The notes beneath the pieces are model-generated. The model was given only the letters and a program-made list of their open reading frames with translations, was not told the DNA's origin and did not search any database. A stretch of DNA of 64,000 bases from Sipunculus nudus (taxonomy: Eukaryota > Annelida > Sipuncula > Golfingiida > Sipunculidae): positions 53,352,019 through 53,416,018 of the forward strand of contig CM049306.1 in assembly GCA_026874595.1 (NCBI GenBank), written 5' to 3'. A program made the position numbers and the translations under genes. Positions 24,401-35,352 of the stretch are shown here, in pieces; within the stretch, counting starts at the first letter, position 1; each line of letters starts with the position of its first letter.

Positions 24401-24803
24401 ACCTGTAAGCATTGTCTTGAAATTTGGACATTCTGTACACATGTATGTAAAATAACTCATGATAATTTTAAAGACTTGAAGTCAATTAAACCACCTAATG
24501 AGCAGAGGGTTGTTGGAATTTTGTGCCGGAAGTTCTGTTGTCTAAAACAAGTAAATGCATGACTGTAAGCCAAATTACGATTCACTAATTCATAGATTAG
24601 TCAGAATATTCCCCTAAACAATTTTTCATTTGCAAATGCTTGCTATTGCAAATAATCTATACTTAGAGATTTTTTGCTTCTGGAACATTTTAATATTAAT
24701 ATTGACTGGCTTGTAGTCAAATTTAAAAATACAATTTATCTGTTCCAAGAGTGTTAGGGCAGAAATGTAAGTCTTCATGCCCTGGCTGATAGGGGAAGAA
24801 GTA

Positions 24804-24838
24804 CCCCCCCCCCCCCAAAAAAAAAAAAAAAAAAAAAA
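24804..24838 (+). repeat. Poly-C (13) joined to poly-A (22)
   Basis: A sharp C-to-A homopolymer junction; the A run may be a retroposed tail, but no SINE body was identified beside it. Confidence 0.85.
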
Positions 24839-25477
24839 TAAGCAGTCTTCTCACAGTTCCATGAATATAAGCCACTATGACTCACTTGTAAATTTGGAAG
24901 ATACCACCTTAATCATTCAGGATGTTGCGCAAGAACTACCTCAGTGAACAGAAGCTATTTGTTCCCTGCTAATAGCCTGCAGGAGGTAGTGTTGGACAAT
25001 GGCAGATTGTTATAGCTGCTGAGCTCAATATAAAATTCATATTTACCATTAAATTACCATTTCTATCCCAGATGAAATTAACTGTACATTGTCCTGAAAT
25101 TAACTTGCACATGTTCTCTTGTAAGTTAAAGGAAACTTTAAACTAGTGGCCCTTGAGCAATAGCATTCAGCTGAATTCTACAAAAAAATAGATGATTGTG
25201 TTTTTTTGTTAAAAGGCTGCCATACTGTCAGAAGACTGGGAACACTCAGCTTGTAAGTGATGACAGCCACTGGCCCACAGGATTACTCCATGACTAGAAA
25301 GCTTAAAAACTTAGCAATTCCTATACTTTCTTGACCTAGTTGTTGGGAAAGAATAAATATTATGTTTATTGCTAAATTTCATTAATTTCTAAATACTGGC
25401 CAAGACATTACACATACATCAGCCAATCACATCAGTGCCCAGTCTCTGTTCTGGATGCAATAATGATGCCAATTCCA

Positions 25478-25485
25478 TGACGTCA
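25478..25485. promoter_or_regulatory. CRE palindrome TGACGTCA
   Basis: A perfect cAMP-response element, 23 bp before the ATG of the candidate membrane-protein gene. It would be meaningful if transcription starts here rather than at the 19.5-kb exon; by itself an 8-mer is weak evidence. Confidence 0.3.
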
Positions 25486-25501
25486 ACATGGTAATATTCA
25501 G

Positions 25502-26161
25502 TCACCGATGGAGACAAATAAGCAATACAAACACAGTGATGATGATGAAATTGACAATGAACAAGACAACACTGGTTTACAGTACCAGGTAAAGAAACAC
25601 ATCACAATAACCTTGGGGGGAAATGTTGTTGAATGCAGGTGACTGTCTTTACAAAACTGAATGCCATAAAAATTTGATTACCACGAAGTTTTTAAATAAT
25701 AACATATTAACTTAAATACTTTGATGTAATCATCACAGAAATATTGACCATAGGCTCTATGAAGCAAGAATCATATGCAAGTTTTAAATTAATTTATTCA
25801 GGTCTCTACCTCTGAATAATTGAATGTTCAGACATTTCTCTGCTGCTATATAAGCATTCATTATTACCTTCCATTTAGAAAACAGTTGCCTGTTGCTAGG
25901 TTTACTGTGACATTACTTATGTCACAGATTCATGCTGTTCAACAGTCAGAGTCTCAATTTATGATAATGTCTTGTAGGTGTTTATGAGGACCATCTACAC
26001 AGTCCCTTTTAAAATTAATAAACCATCTGCAGATACAATATGGCTTATACAGTATTTATTACTAAAATATGTAATTATCCATTTTCTTCTGTCATCATTT
26101 GACATGGCTGATTTGGCTTGTATATTCTTCACTCTGCTGACTTTTGTGGTCATCTATATCA
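25502..26161 (+). CDS. Partial gene for a putative membrane protein (two exons, 3' part not found)
   Basis: Exon A is 25502-25588: acceptor 'atattcag', ATG at 25508, 27 codons rich in Asp/Glu/Gln, donor GTAAAG. Exon B is 25978-26161: acceptor 'cttgtag', in phase 0 with exon A, donor GTAAGT at 26162. It starts 'VFMRTIYTVPFKINKPS' and has two hydrophobic segments, 'IWLIQYLLLKYVIIHFLL' and 'LACIFFTLLTFVVIYI'. The joined reading is 88 codons plus one base with four good splice signals, which favours a real gene. I do not recognise the family. No further exon was found downstream, so it may be incomplete, broken, or have exons I cannot see. Confidence 0.4.
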
Positions 26162-27129
26162 GTAAGTTTCTGGTGGCCAAAAGAAAATTCTGACATCTGT
26201 TGTCCAAATTAAATAGTGAATTGTATCTGTTCTGTTAATTGTTGTCTGTGGCAGGATGGTTGCTCATAGGCACATCAGATAAAGACTGAAACAAAAATTT
26301 GATTTTATCAGAACATGCTTACTAATACATTCCAAGATTAAAAAGAAGGCATTTTTTAATTTATCATATCTTTGACAACATTTTTTATTTGATCTCTGAG
26401 AAGATGTTACCCTAAAGTTGATGAAAGTAATAGATCAGATGTAATTTGTGTAATAAACTTATTTCTTATAGTAGAACATGTTGAATGATTTTAAAAATAT
26501 CTTAAATAACTCATAGCCCATTGTGTTCATTGTGCCTCCCCTGGATGTATATACCCGTAGCCCTAGTCGCACATTTTGTAAAAAGAATATTTTCATAATG
26601 AGATGGGATTATTTTTATCATTTTTTATTATCTCTTATTTGGTTCATGTCATATACCTTACCCCCCCCCCCCCCCCCAACACACATGGGCACCAATGCCT
26701 GTTAATATATATTCTACAAAACAACTGTGTCTGACATTTTAGAGAGACAGTTAACAAACATTTCAACAGATTTAAATTAGTGTTTTACAAAACTTGACAG
26801 GTGATAACTCATCTTATATTTATCATGAGTGGCAGATCAGAAGGCAAAAAAGACATAAGGGTTTACTGCATCAAGTATTATTTTGATCTGATTTATGAAA
26901 AATATTAATGATTTTATATGAATATGTTAATATGGCAAAAAGGTGCCCCAATTTCCACCCTCAGATGGCATATTCTGACAAATTTGTGCAGATATCTACA
27001 TGGAGATACCATATGTAGTCATCCATACACTTTACTGTATGGGTCTTATAAGAAAAGCCTCGTATTTATATTGCCTAATGATTTTAAAATAAAAAGAATT
27101 GAAATTATGTTAAATATTTACATATAGGA
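26162..27129. other. Spacer or intron, no exon seen
   Basis: AT-rich; holds a 17-bp poly-C run at 26661-26677. Confidence 0.35.
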
Positions 27130-27350
27130 ACACAGAATACAAATGGGATGGCATCTAGCAAGACACGGGGATAGATCACAGATTTAGGAAAAGGAGGGGT
27201 CCAACCCAGGAGCACTAATGATAATCCATAAAAAAGTCCAAAGGCCTGGAAAGGGGGAGTGGGGGAATGGGGGTCCTGGGTGCAAAAATTGGGCTTTAAC
27301 TCTGAAAAAAATATTGTGACAGCTTGAAAGGGGGACAACTGGATCCACTC
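27130..27350 (+). repeat. Dispersed G-rich repeat, copy 1
   Basis: 'aggggtccaacccaggag', 'actaatgataa', a G-rich run and 'ctggatccactct' occur in the same order as at 31013-31190 ('tggggtccaacccagtagga', 'actaatgacaa', G-rich run, 'cgatccacttc'). A weaker relative may lie at 46170-46335. Confidence 0.5.
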
Positions 27351-28492
27351 TCAACTTAGATATTTTTAAAATTGTAAAGAGTTACTGACTTCAAAAGAAG
27401 GTTTTCCTTGTATATTTGGCAAAATATGCGTCAAATTTCTGCCATCAGAGTGATCGGCCAGCAGATTTTAAATATTAACCACAATTTGGGAGAGGGAATT
27501 CAAGGAACAGTCTCAGCTTATTACCAGTAACTTTCATTTACAGGACTAACAGTACATTGCCAATGCATATGAATATTCAGATTATGTATGTAAATTTCAT
27601 ATATAATATAAAGAAAAAAAAACTAATATTATTGCCCCACTGTGCAAGTGTGGTTGCTTCCTGTGCCTATGCCAGGAATTCTTACCTGTCAGGGTATACA
27701 TGTCAGTTCACACTGCCACTGTTGTTGTAACAAGCTGCTCTCAAGACAACAGGTATAGGTGACAAGATTAGTCCACCTTTATTGCTTCTTATGCCGTCAT
27801 CCTTTGGATCTGCATGAAATACACAATTGTACACACATATATACAAACATTACAAACTTACTATATATGTAAGGAAGAACCATATTTCTCTTGGTAAACA
27901 ATTCAGTTGGATATTCCTCGCAAAGTTTGCACCTATGAACAGGAATGGAGACAGAAACATGAAATATTTAGTGCAACAAACTGAAAAAAATTACAATGGT
28001 TTTATACTTTCTATTTTGGTTGGCGCTATATAAAATTTATGTATAACAGACCCTACTGTATAAAAAACCCATAAAAGTCGAAATATAATATATATACTAG
28101 TATACAATATTATAATATATTTTCTTTCAAATATAAATAATATTTATAAACTGAAACAAACACAAAAATATGTATAATTTTTAGATATTCTCACCACAAC
28201 CTATACAAGTGGTTCATGGTAAGCACACATACACGCAAACACACATTTATATTAGTAAAATTAGCGATTCATAATGTCTAATGAAAATGAAATATCATTT
28301 GTATGTTATAAACATGATGTAGTCAATAAACAGTTTACTGTATTTAATTAAAATAATTTTTTTTTCTAAAAATTTATGCAATTAAGTTAAATTATACAAC
28401 AAAACTGGAAAAAATTGGTTTCATACAAATGAAATATTATTTATGGAAAAAGTCTATTAGTATTACTTTATACTTCTAGTATTAGGCACGCC

Positions 28493-30034
28493 CAGGGTTG
28501 GGTTTTAGGCTGCCAAAACCTGTTTTTGGCAGGGCAGAGCCTAAAACCTGCCTTTAACTGCCTAAAATAGGTTATAACCTGCCTAAAACTGCCTTTAACT
28601 GCCTTAAACCTTACATACTCTCATCTATGACTCATAGTTTAACTATGTTTTATTGTTACACAACTAAATGCATTAAAGAAATATGCTTAACAAATTAAAA
28701 GTGAGGAACATTTTATTTAAACTAAATAAATTAAACCATGATACAAAAAAGCATCAAATGAATACAACACTACTTCAGGTTTTCCTTATGTTCTCTGACA
28801 GTTTTAGCTTGTATCCCTGAATTATGGTCTGAGGTCTCCCAATATTCATTACTGCCATGACTGCCAATTTATAAAAGAATGCTCATACTGTAAGCTTATA
28901 GCCAGATAGATTGGCTTTATGATCACAAGGGATTAAATATTGTTATATTTGTGAAAGAATGTTTCCTAAATTAAGTTGTTCCATTTACACTGATGAATAG
29001 CCCAGTGTACTGTAGTCTCACTAATATATCGTATATTTTGTATGTCAGTGGCCAAAATGGCAGAAAGCAAAAGATTGAAGTTTTAAATAATATTATATGT
29101 TTTATGCAAGCCATCAACTAAAAATATATCTTTTACATTATCTGATAATGAACAAGGTTGTTTATTCCCTTAGCTAGGTCATGCTTTGTCAAATTTTAAG
29201 ATTTTGTGCCCATTCTTATTGTCTATATACTGATTACAGACTGTATGATGAGATTGTGAAAGGTTTACCTTGTGAAAATGGAACCCTCATGAAACACTAT
29301 GATTAGTATAAAACTGAAAATGTGAAAATATATTCAGTGAATATGTTGCAAACCAAAGAATATTCATAATCACTTTTGGACCTTGCCAACCAAAAGGCCT
29401 GAGAAACCTACTAGTCAGAGGCCCTGACTGCATCACCCAGTAAAATGTTTGACTCAGGAACAGTTTTCAGGGAAAGGGCTTTGATTACATCATCCTAGTC
29501 ATGTGTGAAAGTTCACATGAACATCTAAAAGGGCACTGCAGTGGGACTTCTGACCATTGGGTCTTATGGTCCCATCACCCTGATAAATAGTAATTAACTG
29601 GTCTAATCAAGCATGGCCTCCCCTTCTAATACTGGAGGCTCTGTTACATCATTCCTGATAGCAGGGCACTCATCAGCAAACCGAAAGGGTCCTGATAATG
29701 ACATTACCTTGGCCAATGAAACCATGTGCCACAGAAACATGGTTTTATGCTCAAGAAACCGATACAGGCTCTTTGAAGACTGCATGATACCAGCCAACAG
29801 CATTCCTAATACCTGAAACCTTCCAGAAGCCAAACAAAACCTTGTGACTGCATCACCATAGCCAGTTTGTTAGTTTTATAGATCTTTAAGTCAAACTTTA
29901 AACAAATACAGGTTTTAGACACTTTTGGTGCCCAAAACCTGCCTAAAACCTGTTTAAGGCGGGGCAGTTTTAACCAGGTTATAAGTAATATAACCTATGG
30001 TTTAAACCTTCCTGCCTAAAACTTGCCAACCCTG
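28493..30034. mobile_element. Non-autonomous hAT-type element with 8-bp target duplication
   Basis: Begins CAGGGTTGG and ends CCAACCCTG. It is flanked by GGCACGCC (28485-28492) and GGCACGTC (30035-30042), an 8-bp duplication with one mismatch, as hAT elements make. The homologous place in the left arm (about 20155-20166, reverse complement) has a single GGCACGTC and no insertion. Inside, near both ends, 'cctaaaacctg' and 'gcctttaactgcc' motifs are repeated. No transposase frame is seen. Confidence 0.85.
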
Positions 30035-30664
30035 GGCACGTCCTGTTCTAAAAACTTGATCCATCAGTTGGGATAAAATGAACAACAGTGCAAATAAATT
30101 TGGCGTAATTAATATTTATTGTATTGTATGACACATTTGCAGTAATTTGGTATCTGCAATAAACCTGACGGAACTTTGCAAACCCCCCATATAAAAAATA
30201 TAATAATAAACAATAATAAATCCACGTATTATCGCCCAACTGCCGCCTCTAAAGTCCGCTAGATTTTTATAATTCTAACGTTAATTTAAAATAAATCAGA
30301 TAGGATAACGTGATTTTCATATGAATACCGTGCTGGAAGTTTTACTTGCTATACTACTCACTTTCACGATAGCCACATGATTGCAGACGCTGACCAGACG
30401 ATCCTGAGCCGAGGTGACAGCTCCCTTACCACAGCTGTGAGTCAAATCCAGGATACCGCTTCTTGCCAGATGTGAATCTACAAAATGACTAGTACACGCA
30501 AATAACAGAAAATGGGTTCTTATTCCTTTAATAAAAACTATTTTGCCTTGTTGTTGTTATGTTGTCAGAGAGAAGCCTGTATTTAACGTCCGTAAATAAA
30601 TGAAGGGTATGTCAGGCAACACGCATCGTTTTACTTTTACCGGGTGCTCGCGGTAACCAGCTTA

Positions 30665-30676
30665 TGCGCATGCGCA
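30665..30676. promoter_or_regulatory. Second NRF-1 palindrome TGCGCATGCGCA
   Basis: Identical to the site at 19511-19522 and lies at the matching place in the inverted arm. Whether it drives any transcript is unknown. Confidence 0.4.
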
Positions 30677-30804
30677 CTGACTTAAAGGTGGGGTATCTTT
30701 CGAAGCAGTACACAGCAGCTTTAAGAAAATAAATAAAATAAATAAAAAACTCCCTAGTTTCTAAAGCTAAACAAAGTTATAAAAAATAAGAGATTTGTTT
30801 TGTT

Positions 30805-30807
<3 letters not shown>

Positions 30808-30897
<90 letters not shown>
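30808..30897. repeat. (TA)n followed by (GA)n
   Basis: About 72 bp of TA with one G, then 16 bp of GA, just outside the right duplication arm. Confidence 0.95.
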
Positions 30898-31009
30898 GCT
30901 ATAAATCTTATCGGGGCGGGTCTAATCCAAATATTGTAGGCTAGACGGCAGAGGTCATGCAACCGCTTCTTCGTTGCTATGTCGACATTAAAATTATTTG
31001 ATGAGAGTA

Positions 31010-31190
31010 GGGCCTATCCAGGATTTCCGAAAAGTTGGGGTCCAACCCAGTAGGAGTGATACTGTAGGACTAATGACAAAACCCAAAGAAAGGTCGATCC
31101 CAACAGGTCAAGAAATTGGTGGGAGGAAAGGGGGGGGGGGGAGGGGGGTTCTAGGCCGCATGAAACCCGGTCCGGTCGATCCACTTCTTC
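31010..31190 (+). repeat. Dispersed G-rich repeat, copy 2
   Basis: Related to 27130-27350 (shared 'gtccaacccag' and 'actaatgac' blocks, then a G-rich run at about 31127-31147). Confidence 0.5.
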
Positions 31191-31441
31191 TGATAAAACT
31201 AAAGGCAGAATTAAACTATATGTGTGACATGTTGGCTATACATATCTAGGCCTATATCTCGTGCAAACAAGCCTATATATATAACCGGGCTTTTATTTGC
31301 GGCCATTAAATGTTGAAGTTATTGACGGATTCAATTTAAGGGTGCAATGTTCTACTAGGCCTAAGTTGACTCGATGAAAAAAAAGAGACTTATAGGCAAA
31401 TAATGCCCGCTTTCTCTTGCAAGGAAGGTGCGTGGATTGTC

Positions 31442-31444
<3 letters not shown>

Positions 31445-31506
<62 letters not shown>
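31445..31506. repeat. (TA)n microsatellite
   Basis: About 60 bp of alternating TA. Confidence 0.95.
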
Positions 31507-31508
<2 letters not shown>

Positions 31509-31776
31509 AAATAGCTGAGAAACTAAAAATTAAAATAAAATATGGATTTTCAGGGGGATGCTGTCTCAATAAGATATGTACACATATTTTTTTTACATGA
31601 TTTAGGGGGCTTACTTTGTGGCGCTGTGCTCGTGACAAGAAATTGATACATGTATCGGTTCATGCACGTATATATGAGCAAGCTTAGCGCAAAACGAAAG
31701 GCATTAGAGTTTTCTATTATGAAAAAATAAATAAATAAAAAAAAATTAGCCCATTATCGCCATAATCTTAGTTTTT

Positions 31777-33346
31777 AGCTCAGCTGCCTGTAAAAGTCAT
31801 CTGAGCTATAGCGATCACCCTTTGTCCGTCGTCCGTCTATCCGTCCGTCCGTTAACCTGGCACAAATCGTAACCGCTGGACCTAAAAAATTGTAACATGA
31901 CATTCTGAGAGACCTATATAAAAACCTCCTTGGAAACCAGAAATTAGGTCTCTGTTACCCATATCCTTCCAGCTATGGGGCCCCAAAGTAACCCCCCCCC
32001 CCCCAGAATAGTAAAAAAATTCATACAAAAACTTCGATATCTCATAAACTACATCACTGATGGTCATGATTTTTGGCATACATGTTGATCATGAGATGTT
32101 CCATCAGTTCCTGCAGACTGGTGGTGCCATCTGTCTTATTCCATTTTTTACGAATTTTTGTCTGTATTTTTATACCTTTAAAATGTGAACATCTGTTAAC
32201 AGGGCACAAATCATAAAGACTAGACCTAGAACCTCCATTCTTGACACACTAAGAGACCTATGAAAAGTCTCCATGGAAACCAGAAATAAGGTCTCTGTCA
32301 CCCATATCCTTTGAGCTGTGGGGCTCCCAATTACCCCCCCCCCCCCCCCAAGAATAATGGAAAATTTGATAAAAAAATAGCAATATCTCAATAATTACAA
32401 CACCGATGCTCATGAATTTTAGCATACATATTGATCAAGAGGTGTTTTATCAGTTCCTACAGACTGGGTGCGCCACCTCTATTTTTTTTCAAATTTTTAC
32501 GATTTTTTTTCTCTGGTTTTTGAGACATTTAAAGATGTTGTTATCTGTCAACAGGGTACAAATAGTAACAACTGGGCCTAGATTCTTCATTCTTGTAATG
32601 CAAGGAGGCCCATGAAAAGTGTCTGTGGAAACCTGAAATTAGGTCTCTGTTTCCAATATCCTTCAAGCTATAGGACTCCGAAGTATTCCTCAGAATAATG
32701 GACAATTTGATACAAAAGCTGAAGTATCTAAACAACTGATGGAGAGATCACCATGATTCTTTGCATGGATATTGATCATTGAGTGTTTAATCAGTTTCTA
32801 CAGACTGGTGGTGCCACCTATATTTTATTCAATTTTTCGATTTTTTATCTCTATTTTTGAGACCTTTAAGGATGCTGTCATCTTTTAACGTTGCACAAAT
32901 TGTAACAACTGGACCTAGAATCTTCATTCTTGTCATGCAAGGAGGCCCATGAAAAGTGTCTGTGGAAACCTGAAATTAGGTCTCTGTTACCCATATCCTT
33001 CAAGCTATAGGACTCCGAAGTATCCCTCAGAATAATGGAAAATTTGATAAAAAAGCTGAAGTATCTGAACAACTAATGCTGAGATCACCATGATTCTTTG
33101 CATGCATATTGACCATTAAGTGTTTTTGTTAGTTTCTGCAGACTGGTGGAGCCACCTTTATTTTTTTTTAAAGTTTACGCATTTTTTCTCTATTTTTGAG
33201 ATACATAAATACAGACACAATCTTGGCCTGTTGGTTAATCTGTTTCATGCTTCAGTTGAATGGGTATATACTACCATTCAGATGATAAAATTTCTTTTTG
33301 CGAATCTCTTCCCAGTCAGCTGAGCTTCATGACCCATGGGTCACTT
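31777..33346 (+). mobile_element. Pearl/Helentron-like element with four ~335-bp tandem cores
   Basis: The 5' end 'ttagctcagctgcc...agtcatctgagcta' can fold on itself and is followed by a CCGT-type tetranucleotide run (about 31828-31853). Four head-to-tail cores begin near 31870, 32205, 32545 and 32885, each with 'acctaga.tcttcattcttg', 'gaggcccatgaaaagt', 'aggtctctgtt.cccatatcctt' and 'agaataatgg'. The 3' end is 'cagtcagctgagc' plus GACCCATGGGTC (33331-33342). Cores 3 and 4 are most alike, suggesting later duplication. No protein is encoded. Confidence 0.75.
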
Positions 33347-34803
33347 GTTATTTTTAAATACCGGTTCAGGTTGTAATAATTTGCACTGCGCATGAAACTA
33401 ACTGTAACAGCTGTCAGACGTGAACATGTAATTTTATAGCAGATACGTCTGGATATAATTCGTCAGTACTTGCAAGTAAGTCTGTACTGAGCGAAACAAT
33501 ATAATGTGGCTTATTTATGTTAATTCCTTAACTGAATAGATAAATTTTGAAACTTTCTGATTATTGTGCCCTCCATGTTCAAAACTTTTTTTTTGCAGAA
33601 CGTTTTGATAAGTTCTAATCTGTGATTAATAGCCGCGGTTTGTGTGACTGAGCATAAAATTTTAATCAATATGAACATCATATAGTTTGCTGATGCATTG
33701 GTGAATATAATGTAAAAATTACACCTAGCTCATATGGCGATGCATAGGCCTATGTCGCATATTTGTTTTTCATATTTATTTGTATTGTCATGTCCAACGG
33801 AGATATATTTCTGATACAGACCTATATAGTATATGAAGTGCGTGCAAACTCGTATATAATTTCTGTAACATATATCATATAGATATCTTCTATAAATTAG
33901 ATGGAAGATATATAGTTAATTAAGATTAACAGCCAAAATAAAAGACATTTTTTACAGTCAAAAAGGTTTGTTCCAAGCCAAAGTTGAAATGGACGCATAC
34001 AAAGGAGTTGTGCTTAACAGATACAATGTTTTGTTTGTTAGGTAACTATAACGTCATCATCTGACGTCAAATTCGTGATTGTCCCGGCATATAGCGTGGC
34101 TCATATTCCTAAGGCTAATGTCGTTTACATCAAATTGTTCCTTCACTGTAATTAACTATCATATGGCTTACCGGGGTAACTTTTCATGCTGAATACAATG
34201 GGCGAATAATAAAACCCGTTACAGTTCACCTCTAATGTCACTATTATGAAGCCGAAACATGCTATATTGCCAGTCCTTCAGTTAACCCTGATATATGACC
34301 TGAACTAAATAACCTAATCTACACCCCATCAGATACAAGCTTATGTGCATCAGTGAATCAGTCACCTAATTTTGGACAGTGGCTACTTAATTTAAGGGAC
34401 ACCTGAGACAAAATACTGTGTTATTTTGTCTAATGTCATGGGATGGAGCTTCCAAACCCTTTGGACACTATATAGTGGACAAGTGTCTCCCCAACCTCTG
34501 CTCGAAGCTGAGTAAGTCAGAAACGGCTCTCATTGATTGACCGATAATACAGCCTATTTTGTCATTTGATAATGGACTAATCCACTATGGTGAAAGAAGG
34601 GTTATTGGCTGTCTTGCTTTCTAATGGAACTCCATACTCCACCCCAATGTTCAGTGGATTTGGAGTGTAACGGAGACACCTCTGGTGGAAATTGACAGAA
34701 CTATTGTAGCCGAATGACCTCTGGTGGATATCAATAAAGGACTTTGGTCTGATTCAAAGCCAATTTACAGATGAGTACAGTGTGACTGTTAACAACGTAG
34801 ATA
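33347..34803. other. Region upstream of the ADA2-like gene
   Basis: Presumed promoter and 5' UTR of the ADA2-like gene. No clear TATA box close to the ATG; no repeat ends. 'acctctggtgga' occurs twice (about 34679 and 34719). Confidence 0.35.
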
Positions 34804-35298
34804 ATGTGTAATTTATGGCGTCAATTTCTGGTCTGGTTATTTGTTTGCTTCAGCAGTTCTGGCACGTTTCGTGCATATGTCAAGGCTGCTCCGATAAATG
34901 TCACAGTAGCACAGATGCACAGTCAAATAAAACAGTTGGAACGTGCTGAGGAAAACCTGTCTGGAAGATTTAAAGTACAGCTGAGTAAGGTGAGTTTATA
35001 AATGAAATGATTATAATCTAATTATGATGTAATGTTTCCGCAGTGGACCGTCCAGAAACGTAGTGGAAGTTAGTGCAACAGAACCGAGAACCGGATTCTG
35101 GCCGTTCTCCGCGTTTACTCCATCTACCTCCGTTTATTCGAGTGTGCGTTCTGCTTGCTGTGCGGCTTATAAATACGTTTAATAAGCATACAAGTTATTA
35201 TTAACTGTTCATTATGTAACACATGACAAATCATGTAAAATAATCAAAGTAATTTCCATGTTGAAGCAAAATATTATATTAAAATAATCATTCAGAGG

Positions 35299-35352
<54 letters not shown>

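Larger units (their letters stand above)
27375..30702 (-). repeat. Right arm of the large inverted duplication, interrupted by a hAT element
   Basis: Reverse complement of 19484-21250. Subtracting the 1.54-kb insertion at 28493-30034 leaves about 1.78 kb, matching the left arm. Its outer end carries the second NRF-1 palindrome, TGCGCATGCGCA at 30665-30676. The arms differ by many substitutions and small indels, so the duplication is not recent. Confidence 0.8.

Noticed and set aside
31870-33200. CRISPR-like regular repeats
   Set aside because: Units are ~335 bp head-to-tail with no unique spacers; this is a tandem core of a eukaryotic element.
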